From Firmicutes bacterium CAG:460 (GTDB taxonomy: Bacteria; Bacillota_I; Bacilli_A; RF39; UBA660): 64,000 nucleotides of DNA. The notes below the pieces were generated by a model that was not told the origin of the DNA, ran no database searches, and saw only the letters and a list, made by a program, of their open reading frames with translations. The DNA is taken from positions 62,001 through 126,000 of the forward strand of contig FR899762.1 in the NCBI GenBank assembly GCA_000437355.1. Direction: 5' to 3'. Of the stretch, positions 1-8,046 are shown one piece after another (the stretch's first letter is position 1; every line of letters begins with the position of its first letter). The position numbers and the translations under genes are program-made.

Positions 1-1022
1 TTATCAATAAAATCTAATTTGCTAGCAAGTTGAGATGTTTTAAAAGATGTTAGTGTTTTTCCCGAACCGGTTGTATGCCAAATATATCCACCAGATTTAA
101 TAGTTCCATAGAATTTATTATTGTATGCTATGGTTATTCTATTTAAAATCTTTTCAGTAGCAACTATTTGGTAAGGTCGCATTACTAATAATTCTTCTTC
201 AGAAGTAAATACACAATACTTAGTTAAAATATTTAATAATGTATGTTTAGTAAAGAAAGTTTTAGCAAAATCAATTAAATCTGTTATCCCATTATTTTTT
301 TGATCTGCCCAATATGAGGTAAATTCAAATGAATTAGATTTCTTTTTCTTTTGATTATTGATATGAAATTCCCTTGTAGTATTTGAATAATACTTAGTTA
401 ATGTTCCATTTGAAATAACAAATATTTGGACAAAGTTATATAATCCAGAACCTGCCCAGAATGAATCTCTTTGATATCTTTCTATTTGATTGAAAGCTTC
501 TCTTAAATCTACTCCTCTTTTCTTTAATTCAATATGAACCAAAGGAAGACCATTAACTAAAATAGTTACATCATATCTGTTATCATAATTTCCATCATTA
601 TTAACATATTGATTTAATACTTGAAGATTATTGTTATGAATATTATTCTTATCTATTAAGTAAATATTTTTCTTTTCACCTGAATCAAGTGTTATCTCTT
701 GTTTATAATCTTCTTGAATCAATCTTGTTTTTTCAATAATATAATCATTTTTATTAGCAATAACTTTAGTAAAGAAATTATCCCATTCTCCATCGGTGAA
801 TCTATAATTATTTAATTTCTCTAATTGTTTTCTTAAATTAAGAATCAATTCATTTTCTGAATGTATATTTAATCTTTCATAGCCTTGTTCAACTAAAGTT
901 TTAATTAATTCTTTTTCAAGAGCATCTTCGCTTTGAAAAGATTTTGATTCTCTATTTAATCCTTTGTATTCAGCTAATACTGTTGAATTATCATTTTCAC
1001 TTATTAAACCTATACTACTCAT
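1..1022 (-). CDS. hsdR: Type I restriction enzyme R subunit, N-terminal part (cut by window edge)
   Basis: The open frame runs from an ATG at 1022 off the left edge of the window, giving about 340 residues. It is the restriction and translocation subunit that cuts unmodified DNA after ATP-driven translocation. The HsdR-type nuclease core is visible: Asp151 in RYDVTIL and Glu165-Leu-Lys167 in VHIELKKRG. Close to the cut end is a Walker A motif, WHTTGSGKTLTSF (about residues 317-329). The ATG overlaps the stop of the upstream gene by 8 bases, the same ATGAGTAG overlap that joins hsdM and hsdS, so the gene is translationally coupled to the rest of the operon. The remaining helicase motifs lie outside the window. 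Confidence 0.95.
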   Translation of the reverse strand, partial: MSSIGLISENDNSTVLAEYKGLNRESKSFQSEDALEKELIKTLVEQGYERLNIHSENELILNLRKQLEKLNNYRFTDGEWDNFFTKVIANKNDYIIEKTRLIQEDYKQEITLDSGEKKNIYLIDKNNIHNNNLQVLNQYVNNDGNYDNRYDVTILVNGLPLVHIELKKRGVDLREAFNQIERYQRDSFWAGSGLYNFVQIFVISNGTLTKYYSNTTREFHINNQKKKKSNSFEFTSYWADQKNNGITDLIDFAKTFFTKHTLLNILTKYCVFTSEEELLVMRPYQIVATEKILNRITIAYNNKFYGTIKSGGYIWHTTGSGKTLTSFKTSQLASKLDFID

Positions 1023-2190
1023 CTTTACACTCCTTATTTTGTTCTTGATATTCTAAATAACACGCTACATTAACAAGTAATTTTATTTCTTTAAAAGTCA
1101 TATCATACGGTTTTATAACTACCCATTTTTTAGCAAATTCTTTTGAAAAAGCTTCAGCTTGAATTAATCCCCACTCTATATCGCCATATCCATCATCATT
1201 TAAATAACAAAATATTTTTTCTAATTGGTAATGCATCATCTGGTGGGCTTTTGGTCTACTATATAAAAGTGTATCACATAAACTATAAATACCATCGCAA
1301 TCATATTTATCAACCGCATCGCATAAATCAGGGATAATCTTTTTAATTTGATTTCTAAATAGTTCAACATTATTTCTGTTTTCTGCAAAAGTCAAATTAC
1401 ATTCTAAATCATCAATTAATTCGTCAATATTGTAATGTTCCAAATATCTTTCGTCTAAAATTGTCACAATTTCTTTCAAAATAGATAAGTCATCTTGATT
1501 TCGATTTACTTTATGTTTCTTTTTCTCATTTTTAAATTCTTCAACAATTGAATTATATTTATTTATTATTAGTTCCAATTTATAATACTTATTTTTAACA
1601 TATTGTTTCAAATCTTCAAAATCTAAACATATATGAGATGTGTCCCTTTTATTGCTATAAATTTGGACACCAATTGGATTTTTATAGTCACAATGAAATT
1701 GCAAAGTACTACTTAATAAATATGGTGAATATTGTATTTCATTTTGAATCCTATTTGGTATAGACCAAGATGTTTCAGCAGGATGCGCAAATACTAACGA
1801 TCTTAAATATTCATAAAACTGATCATCGGCAGCATTTTTGCTATTCCTGTAATTCTCATATTCTTCAATGTTTTTGAAAATTTCATAATCTTTTGTATAT
1901 TTATAAAAAATATTTTCTTTATTAGAACAATCAATTTTTAAAGAATTGGACACTTGATAAATTGCATCTTTAATTATACTGACATGTACAAAGAATAAAA
2001 TAATATCATTTTCATTCTTTGAATAATCAGAATGACTATTTATATAGTCAATTGATGTATCAAGTCTATCCATCGCCGCACATATAAGATCCCAATTTTC
2101 TTTCTGTACTGGATCCTTCCAAAATAAATCATCGCTGTTAACAGCTTCCCTTAATTTGTTATTTAAATCGTTATCAAGCAACAGTTTCAT
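1015..2190 (-). CDS. HEPN-like accessory protein inside the type I R-M operon
   Basis: This 391-residue protein is not an R-M subunit. It is placed between hsdS (17-base overlap) and hsdR (8-base overlap), so it is made with them. It is mostly helical and charged. Residues 127-141 read YEYLRSLVFAHPAET: Arg130 and His136 (R-x5-H) in an AHPxET context resemble the HEPN-type motif of a recurrent family found beside type I and abortive-infection systems. I infer a HEPN-fold accessory effector or regulator; no known enzyme family is certain. The C-terminal half (about 200-391) has no motif I recognise. Its start shares the end of hsdS and has no separate promoter. Confidence 0.8.
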   Translation of the reverse strand: MKLLLDNDLNNKLREAVNSDDLFWKDPVQKENWDLICAAMDRLDTSIDYINSHSDYSKNENDIILFFVHVSIIKDAIYQVSNSLKIDCSNKENIFYKYTKDYEIFKNIEEYENYRNSKNAADDQFYEYLRSLVFAHPAETSWSIPNRIQNEIQYSPYLLSSTLQFHCDYKNPIGVQIYSNKRDTSHICLDFEDLKQYVKNKYYKLELIINKYNSIVEEFKNEKKKHKVNRNQDDLSILKEIVTILDERYLEHYNIDELIDDLECNLTFAENRNNVELFRNQIKKIIPDLCDAVDKYDCDGIYSLCDTLLYSRPKAHQMMHYQLEKIFCYLNDDGYGDIEWGLIQAEAFSKEFAKKWVVIKPYDMTFKEIKLLVNVACYLEYQEQNKECKDE

Positions 2191-3307
2191 AATTTAATTC
2201 CTCAAAGCTTAATAGTTTATTTCGATAGTATTCATACTGTTTTTTTCTTAATTCTATTTCTGCAGGAAGACCAATTGAAATGTCGCTTATTAATTTTTCA
2301 AATTTATCTAAAATATTTACTATCTTTTTCTGCTCTTCCAATGAAGGTAAATATATTTCAAACTTTTCAGTAACAGGCAATGATATTTGAGGCATTGAAC
2401 CCATTTGCGTGCCAATTTTTCTAAAATGATTAACATTATTTTTTAAATAATAATATAAATACTTAATAGTTACTTGATTATTACAAGTATATGCCCACAT
2501 TTCATTTTTGAATGTAAAAGGTTTATCGTAATAAACAAAATCAATTAATCCACGAGATTGCACTATTACGCATGGATAATCAATAATATTTGCCTTAGGA
2601 ATATCCTCAAGATTAGCATTAACAGCTGTTTGTCCACCAGCAAATATTCTTATTTTGCCATCAGGATCTTCTATTTCTTTCATTTTTCCAGCAGTTATTG
2701 GAGTTCCTTTAACTCTCTTAAATAAATCTGATATTTTAGAATTTCCTTTATGTTTAAACATCTGACCACGCCAAAACTCGTATTGACTCTTTCTCGCTTC
2801 TAACTCCGCTTCTAACTCCGCTTCTAGTTCGCCAAGTTTATCAAGAATTTTAACTATTTCGTCTTGTACTTTTAAAGGGGGTAACGGAATTTGAAATTGA
2901 CTATACACTTGTATCCATTGTCTTGAATGTTCCTTTGGAACATAATCAATATTACTTATGCAATAATAAATATACTTAAATAGATTATCAGTTTTAGAAA
3001 TAAGTATTTTCATTGCAGATGATTTAACTTTAAAATTAAAATCTACCCAATGATTACTCGTTGTAAAATCATCAAATATAATTACAGGGTTATCAGCACT
3101 AGCATAATAAATACCATCTTTCTCATTGGTATAGCCCAAAATAAATGTTTGTCCTGCTGTTAAAACTGGTACATCATACTTTATATCATAATTAGTGCTC
3201 TTAACAATATATTTAGCTGGTTGTATGTAATCTACTAATTCCTCAAGTTTTACATATTCAACCCCATTAGGACACATTTCTTTTATTAAATCGTTAATCC
3301 TACTCAT
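2174..3307 (-). CDS. hsdS: Type I restriction enzyme specificity subunit
   Basis: A 377-residue HsdS protein that recognises the bipartite DNA target for both methylation and cleavage. It has the usual two target-recognition domains, each closed by a conserved helix: first IPLPPLKVQDEIVKILDKL followed by a long helix ending RKSQYEFWRGQMF, and second IYLPSLEEQKKIVNILDKF ending RKKQYEYYRNKLL. The first spacer helix carries a 12-base tandem repeat (see separate entry). I chose the ATG at 3307, which overlaps the hsdM stop (ATGAGTAG), over an ATG 15 bases upstream. The gene ends in TGA and overlaps the next gene by 17 bases. Confidence 0.95.
   Translation of the reverse strand: MSRINDLIKEMCPNGVEYVKLEELVDYIQPAKYIVKSTNYDIKYDVPVLTAGQTFILGYTNEKDGIYYASADNPVIIFDDFTTSNHWVDFNFKVKSSAMKILISKTDNLFKYIYYCISNIDYVPKEHSRQWIQVYSQFQIPLPPLKVQDEIVKILDKLGELEAELEAELEARKSQYEFWRGQMFKHKGNSKISDLFKRVKGTPITAGKMKEIEDPDGKIRIFAGGQTAVNANLEDIPKANIIDYPCVIVQSRGLIDFVYYDKPFTFKNEMWAYTCNNQVTIKYLYYYLKNNVNHFRKIGTQMGSMPQISLPVTEKFEIYLPSLEEQKKIVNILDKFEKLISDISIGLPAEIELRKKQYEYYRNKLLSFEELNYETVA
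2795..2830 (-). repeat. 12-base tandem repeat in the hsdS spacer helix
   Basis: Three tandem units read cgcttctaactc on the plus strand: two identical and the third with two changes (cgcttctagttc). On the coding strand each unit adds four residues, giving ELEAELEAELEA between the two recognition domains. In EcoR124-type HsdS proteins, changing the number of TAEL repeats at this position alters the spacing between the half-sites, so this is a plausible slippage site for specificity switching. Confidence 0.85.
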
Positions 3308-4868
3308 GATAATCAACCTCAAGTTCTTTGATTATTTTTTCTAGTTCTTCTCTTATTTTTCGTTGTCTCGGTACAATTTCTGCAAGTTTTCTATTTACTT
3401 CTTCTATATCAATTGTATTATCCTCAATATTTGCTTTTAAATATGAATTAACTGATATATTATAATCATTTTCTTTAATCTCTTCATAAGTAGCTAAATA
3501 GGATTTATTTTCAACATTTTTTCTTTCTTTTAACAAACTAATTATATTATTAATATTTTCATCTGATAATTTATTTTTATTAGTATTTCTAACACATTCA
3601 TTAGATGCATCTATAAATAAAACGTTATTATCTGATTTGTTTTTCTTTAAGACTAAAATACAGGTTGCTATTGGTGTTCCAAAGAATAAATCTGAAGGTA
3701 ATTGGATGATTGTGTCTACAAAGTTGTTATCAATCATATACTTTCTTATTTTTTGTTCCGCTCCTCCTCTATAAAGAACACCTGGAAACTCAACTATAGC
3801 AGCCGTACCTATAGGTGAAAGCCACGATAACATATGCATGGTAAACGCTAAATCTGCTTTAGATTGCGGAGCTAACACACCTGCTGGAGCAAATCTTTCA
3901 TCATTAATAAGAATCGAATTACTTTTTCCATCCCACGGATGTGAATAAGGAGGATTAGAAACTATAGCATCAAATGGTTCTTCATTCCAATGTACAGGAT
4001 GTAGCAATGTGTCACCATAAGCAATATCAAACTTATTATAATTAATATCATGTAAGAACATATTAATTCTTGCTAAATTATAACTTGTTAAATTGTTTTC
4101 TTGACCAAAAAATCCATCTCTTACATTTTCTTTTCCTAATACTTTTGCAAACTTAAGCAATAAACCACCAGACCCACAACAAGGATCGTACACTTTATTG
4201 ACAGATGTTTTATCCATTATTACTATTCTTGCAAGTAACTCTCCAACCTCTTGAGGAGTAAAAAATTCTCCTCCGGATTTACCAGCATTTGAAGCATACA
4301 TTGTCATCAAATATTCATATGCATCTCCAAATAAGTCAATTGTATTTTCTTGATAATTACTCATAGCTAAATTTCCAATAAAATTTATCAACTTGACTAA
4401 TTTAGCATTTCTTTCATCAACTGTAGCACCAAGTTTATTATCCACTGTAAAGTCGTCAAATAGACCTTTAACATCATCTTCTGATGCTGTTCCTCTTGCT
4501 GATGATTCAATATTATTAAATACATTTGAAATTACAACATTTAGATTTTCATTTTTATCTGCGCCTTTTCTTATATTGCAAAATAATTCACTTGGTAAAA
4601 TGAAGAAACCTTTTTCTTCAAGTATTTGACTTTTACCTAATAAAGCTTCTTCATCAGAAATATCTCTATATTTAAAATTTACTACACCCGCTTTTCTTTG
4701 ATTTTCATTAACATAGTTTTCTATATTTTCAGATATAAATCTATAAAATAGTAAACCTAATACATATTGTTTAAAATCCCATCCGTCTACCGAACCTCTT
4801 AGTTCATTTGCTATTTTCCAAATTGTTTTATGTAATTCTTCTCTTTCTTTTTCTTTTTTATTGTTCAT
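3300..4868 (-). CDS. hsdM: Type I restriction enzyme M (adenine methyltransferase) subunit
   Basis: A 522-residue N6-adenine methyltransferase that pairs with HsdS. Residues 1-140 form the helical HsdM N-terminal domain. The SAM-binding motif I is VYDPCCGSGG (about 227-235) and the catalytic motif IV is NPPY (305-308). GEFFTPQEV before motif I is typical of the family. The ATG at 4868 follows AAGGTGG; a GTG four codons upstream lacks a usable site. Its stop overlaps the hsdS start. A 36-codon ORF and an inverted repeat lie upstream in the same orientation. Confidence 0.96.
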   Translation of the reverse strand: MNNKKEKEREELHKTIWKIANELRGSVDGWDFKQYVLGLLFYRFISENIENYVNENQRKAGVVNFKYRDISDEEALLGKSQILEEKGFFILPSELFCNIRKGADKNENLNVVISNVFNNIESSARGTASEDDVKGLFDDFTVDNKLGATVDERNAKLVKLINFIGNLAMSNYQENTIDLFGDAYEYLMTMYASNAGKSGGEFFTPQEVGELLARIVIMDKTSVNKVYDPCCGSGGLLLKFAKVLGKENVRDGFFGQENNLTSYNLARINMFLHDINYNKFDIAYGDTLLHPVHWNEEPFDAIVSNPPYSHPWDGKSNSILINDERFAPAGVLAPQSKADLAFTMHMLSWLSPIGTAAIVEFPGVLYRGGAEQKIRKYMIDNNFVDTIIQLPSDLFFGTPIATCILVLKKNKSDNNVLFIDASNECVRNTNKNKLSDENINNIISLLKERKNVENKSYLATYEEIKENDYNISVNSYLKANIEDNTIDIEEVNRKLAEIVPRQRKIREELEKIIKELEVDYHE

Positions 4869-4894
4869 ATTACTTACCACCTTTTATTTTATGT

Positions 4895-4928
4895 ATACAG
4901 TAAATAAGCAAAGCATGCTTAACTGTAT
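4895..4928. promoter_or_regulatory. Inverted repeat upstream of hsdM
   Basis: ATACAGT (4895-4901) and ACTGTAT (4922-4928) form outer arms, and TAAGCA/TGCTTA forms an inner pair. It lies between the small ORF at 4970-5080 and hsdM. It could be an operator or an RNA hairpin that affects hsdM translation; nothing in the sequence decides which. Confidence 0.4.
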
Positions 4929-4969
4929 CTTCAACACTATTCTTATTTAATTCAATTGTCTATCATTTT

Positions 4970-5080
4970 TTACCCTTCACTAATATCTTTTAAGTTTTTA
5001 TAGGTAAATGAGACTTTGTCTATTTCTGTTTTAAGTTGTTCAATAGTTGCATTTTGTATAATGTACACTATATCATTCAT
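4970..5080 (-). CDS. Small ORF (36 aa) at the head of the R-M operon
   Basis: The ORF begins MNDIVYIIQNATIEQLK and ends LKDISEG. The ATG at 5080 is preceded by a strong AGGAGG-type site (TAGGAGGATATTATC), which is the main argument that it is translated. It is polar and helical with no membrane segment. It is in the same orientation as hsdM, about 100 bases upstream, and could be a leader peptide, a small regulator or the surviving end of a longer gene. I do not recognise a family. Confidence 0.55.
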   Translation of the reverse strand: MNDIVYIIQNATIEQLKTEIDKVSFTYKNLKDISEG

Positions 5081-5552
5081 GATAATATCCTCCTAAATTA
5101 TCTATAATATAAATTATTATATCATATAATTTGACAAATTTTGATATTTATTGACAAATTAGCATTAAAAAAATTCTAAATTATATTAATAATTAGTTAT
5201 ATTTCTATATTTAACATCATTGAATTTATATAACTTTCTATATTCATGACATATTAAAGCTATTATGTAATCGCCTATTATTATTTGACATCAGCTTTTT
5301 CTAAAAATATATTTAAACTATTACAAAAAAAGACAATGAATATTTCCATAAACATATTCTTTACTTAATGTGTTTTCTATTACTTCAAATCTGCAGTTGT
5401 TATCTTTACTATTTTTCTAATGTTTGATAATTTTTCATAATCATTGATATTTGTTAATTTAATAATATCTTTATAGCATTTTCATCTAACTTTGATTTCT
5501 TTAATTTTTCTATTATCTTTTTCTTGCATTATCCTTGATTTCACTAAAATTA
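5081..5552. other. Gene-free AT-rich stretch with coding-like remnants
   Basis: No intact gene is visible. Close to 5081-5160, on the minus strand, there are two TTGTCA hexamers and several TATAAT-like boxes that could start transcription of the R-M operon. Between about 5390 and 5530 the minus strand gives broken coding-like segments, for example TNINDYEKLSNIRKIVK, interrupted by stops and frame changes, which suggests a decayed gene. Confidence 0.4.
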
Positions 5553-6038
5553 TTAATTATTACTTTTAAACCATTTATTAATAATTTTAATATTTAGTTC
5601 TGCATCTTCTGATGTAATAATATATTCTTTAAACATATCATAAACTGGCTCAAATTGTTTTGGAAATGTTATATCTCCGTATACTTCAAAAATTTCTCCA
5701 TCATTAAATGTTATCTTCAAACTCCATTCACAGCCATCATAATATATATTTTTAGATATATAGTTCTTCTTCCATTTTAATACATCATTTTTTTCCAATA
5801 CACTAATAATTCTATTAAATTTTCTTTTACTAATTAAATCTTTATCAATACACATATTTTCAAAAATAAACTCTGGTGTTTCCATAAATGAATACTCTAT
5901 TCTAGTTATATTACAATATTTTAATTTTTTACTGTATACTTTTAACTTTGACACCATATTGTCTATATCCGAAGCAATACAAATTAGTTTATTAAATATA
6001 CGTTGTTTTAATGTACCTTTTATTGTATAAATTGCCAT
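5553..6038 (-). CDS. Conserved-looking cytosolic protein of unknown function
   Basis: A 161-residue soluble protein without signal or membrane segment. The segment YYDGCEWSLKITFNDG, about residues 100-115, followed by an aromatic and FPKQFEPVYDMF resembles small domains that bind or compare peptides in some Bacillota immunity-type proteins, but this is a weak impression. The gene is followed directly upstream (24 bases) by a NERD nuclease gene in the same orientation, so both may be in one transcript. Function unknown. Confidence 0.7.
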   Translation of the reverse strand: MAIYTIKGTLKQRIFNKLICIASDIDNMVSKLKVYSKKLKYCNITRIEYSFMETPEFIFENMCIDKDLISKRKFNRIISVLEKNDVLKWKKNYISKNIYYDGCEWSLKITFNDGEIFEVYGDITFPKQFEPVYDMFKEYIITSEDAELNIKIINKWFKSNN

Positions 6039-6061
6039 AATCTCACCTTACTATTTATTTT

Positions 6062-6814
6062 TTATTTTGCTATATATCTACATTTTGGAAAATTAGAGCA
6101 TCCCATAAATTCTCCATATTTTCCATTTCTTTTGATAAGTTCTCCTCCACATTTTGGACATTTGTTTTTTAATTCTTCATCTTTATTGCTTTTTATTTCT
6201 CTAGCATTTTTAACATGAACTTTTCTTTCGGCTTTATCTGTTATATTTAAATTATTTATAATTTCATATAATTCATTTGGATTTCCAATAACTTCTTCCT
6301 TATATGAAGTTATTTTATCCAACAAATCATATATTCTAGTTACATTATTTGATTTAACAGATAATATTGCTCTGCTTGGTATGCATACTAAAGATATAAA
6401 ATTTTCTTCAGGTAAGTTTAAAATTTCTTCTAATGATTTAACATGACCATAATTTTGATGAAGTGGATTATTAACATAGATTTTTTTCTTTCCATTTTTT
6501 ATCAACCATCTTTTGTCATAATCATTTCCTTTTATATAACCATTATATTGTTTTGTCTCAATAACAAAAATACCATATTTAGAAATAACAACATGATCTA
6601 TTTGATGAGTGATTCCATCTTTTGTTTTTATCATTATGTCATTAATAACTAAATACTCATCTGATAATTTTTTCAATTCTCTTTTTACCCAAAATTCTCC
6701 AGCCATCCCAATAAACTTTTTATAATAAACATCCATTAATATGCAAAGTATTATCATAATTAGGACTTGTGGTCTAAAAATTGTTTTTAATGCTTCCACT
6801 AAAATTAACTCCAT
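6062..6814 (-). CDS. NERD-domain nuclease-like protein with topoisomerase-type zinc ribbon
   Basis: A 250-residue protein with an N-terminal membrane helix (about 10-28), a NERD domain (about 38-165; GEFWVKRELKKL, ITHQIDHVVISKYGIFVIETKQY with the Asp and Glu-x-Lys of a PD-(D/E)xK core), and a C-terminal C4 zinc ribbon (Cys219, 222, 239, 245 in CPKCGG and GCSNFPKC). NERD proteins are predicted nucleases and are common next to R-M systems. The ATG at 6814 follows GAGG; a TTG two codons upstream is a less likely start. The membrane anchor places the nuclease at the cytoplasmic face. Confidence 0.88.
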   Translation of the reverse strand: MELILVEALKTIFRPQVLIMIILCILMDVYYKKFIGMAGEFWVKRELKKLSDEYLVINDIMIKTKDGITHQIDHVVISKYGIFVIETKQYNGYIKGNDYDKRWLIKNGKKKIYVNNPLHQNYGHVKSLEEILNLPEENFISLVCIPSRAILSVKSNNVTRIYDLLDKITSYKEEVIGNPNELYEIINNLNITDKAERKVHVKNAREIKSNKDEELKNKCPKCGGELIKRNGKYGEFMGCSNFPKCRYIAK

Positions 6815-6892
6815 ATACAACCTCGTTTCTAATTGGATTTATTATACAGTAAATATAAGATAAAAGCAATTATTTAGTAGTTTTTATAACAA

Positions 6893-6915
6893 AAAAGTTC
6901 CTGAATTGGAACTCT
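6893..6915 (-). terminator. Rho-independent terminator
   Basis: AGTTCC and GGAACT arms around AATTCA, followed on the minus strand by TTTTTTG. It ends the transcript of the cysteine-rich gene at 6924-7082. Confidence 0.8.
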
Positions 6916-6923
6916 TTATTTAT

Positions 6924-7082
6924 TTAACATTCACAATTTTCACAGCTGCATTCTTCGCAATCACAGCATTCGCTACATTCACAATCTTCACAACCACATT
7001 CACATTCGCAAGATTCATCACAATTGCATTCTTCACATTCACAACCACAATTGCAAGTTTCTATCTTTTCTTTATCTTCCAT
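6924..7082 (-). CDS. Very cysteine-rich small protein, metallothionein-like
   Basis: A 52-residue protein with 19 cysteines (37%), almost all as CxC, CxxC or CC with Glu, Asp and Asn between them. After a charged start (MEDKEKIET) the chain is a continuous metal-ligand-like array such as CNCGCECEECNC. There is an AGAGGTG ribosome binding site before the ATG at 7082 and a strong terminator directly after the stop, so it is a monocistronic gene, not an accident of composition. The pattern suggests binding of Zn, Cu or Cd ions or clusters. It does not match bacterial SmtA metallothionein, which has far fewer Cys and some His. A maturation-leader role is an alternative. Confidence 0.75.
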   Translation of the reverse strand: MEDKEKIETCNCGCECEECNCDESCECECGCEDCECSECCDCEECSCENCEC

Positions 7083-7125
7083 TATTGCACCTCTTTCCTA
7101 GAATTATTATACTACATTTTTATTT

Positions 7126-7533
7126 CTAAATAAATATTTTTAATTTAATTGGCATCTTTCTAAATTGTTTAAAAACATTCTTTTTACTATATTTTTTACT
7201 TTCCTCAACCATTTTAGAGGATGAATCTACTTGAATAAATAAATCTTTCATATCTTTATCTTTATAATAATTAATAGCTTTCATTAAAGGTTCTTCTGGA
7301 TTATTTAATTTACCATTTAATTTTATTATTCCACAATGAAATAATTTTTTAAAAGAACAAAAATCAGCATCAAATGTTATAATTGTATAACCATTTTTTA
7401 CAGCATATTCAAAGACTTCTTTATCACTTTTTCCCTTGTGTTTGTTACTATTTATTAATTCAATTTTAAAACCTTTATTTTTTAGAAAATTTCCTAACTC
7501 TTTAGGAATATTTTCATCAAGTAAAAATTTCAT
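7126..7533 (-). CDS. DUF5615 PIN-like toxin of a toxin-antitoxin pair
   Basis: A 135-residue protein with the DUF5615 layout: MKFLLDENIPKELGNFLKNKG at the N-terminus (Asp6, Glu7), then KSDKEVFEYAVKNG and YTIITFDADF (Asp55, Asp57). These acidic residues correspond to the metal-binding site of PIN-fold ribonucleases. The ATG at 7533 directly abuts the stop of the DUF433 gene, the standard antitoxin-toxin order for this pair. The C-terminal tail (100-135) is very basic and may aid RNA binding. Predicted role: RNase toxin controlled by the upstream protein. Confidence 0.88.
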   Translation of the reverse strand: MKFLLDENIPKELGNFLKNKGFKIELINSNKHKGKSDKEVFEYAVKNGYTIITFDADFCSFKKLFHCGIIKLNGKLNNPEEPLMKAINYYKDKDMKDLFIQVDSSSKMVEESKKYSKKNVFKQFRKMPIKLKIFI

Positions 7534-7899
7534 CTATAAGAATGCCCTGATTCCTTTAGTTTTAATAACATATAGAAATGACATTAGAATTTTTTCATCA
7601 TCTAAAGATGGATAATTTTCTTTTATCATTTTCATAACTTTTTGGGAATCTTCTATTTCTTTAGATTTATTAATGAAGTAATAAAATATGATTTCTGGTT
7701 GAATTCTGGTATTTTTGATGACAGTTTGACCATCTAATACTTCTTTATTTGTTTCTAAATACTTGTCTAAGTCAGCTTTTTTTGCTAACTTTCTTAAGTT
7801 TCTATAACACGAAATACATTTTATTAAAGTCATTTTTTCTTTTTTAACTGCACCTTTTTCTACCACTTGATTATATAAACTTGGCATAGTTCCAATCAT
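7534..7899 (-). CDS. DUF433 antitoxin-like protein
   Basis: A 121-residue protein. The DUF433 signature is at about residues 49-75 (ETNKEVLDGQTVIKNTRIQPEIIFYYF), matching the family pattern of a Gly-x-x-Val-Ile-x-x-Thr-Arg-Ile. DUF433 proteins are winged-HTH-like antitoxins that neutralise PIN or DUF5615 toxins and often repress their own operon. The start at 7899 follows GGAGGTGAAAAAT; an upstream in-frame ATG at 7986 has no such site and overlaps the promoter region. The gene is immediately followed by the DUF5615 toxin. Confidence 0.85.
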   Translation of the reverse strand: MIGTMPSLYNQVVEKGAVKKEKMTLIKCISCYRNLRKLAKKADLDKYLETNKEVLDGQTVIKNTRIQPEIIFYYFINKSKEIEDSQKVMKMIKENYPSLDDEKILMSFLYVIKTKGIRAFL

Positions 7900-8046
7900 A
7901 TTTTTCACCTCCAAATCATTGCTATCCTTAATTAAATAATAACACAAGTTAATATAATATTCTACACTTTTTATAAAATTTGTCAATATTTTATCAACTC
8001 CTTTATTATAAGTTTAGCTTTTTATTAAAATATTATTATTATATTT

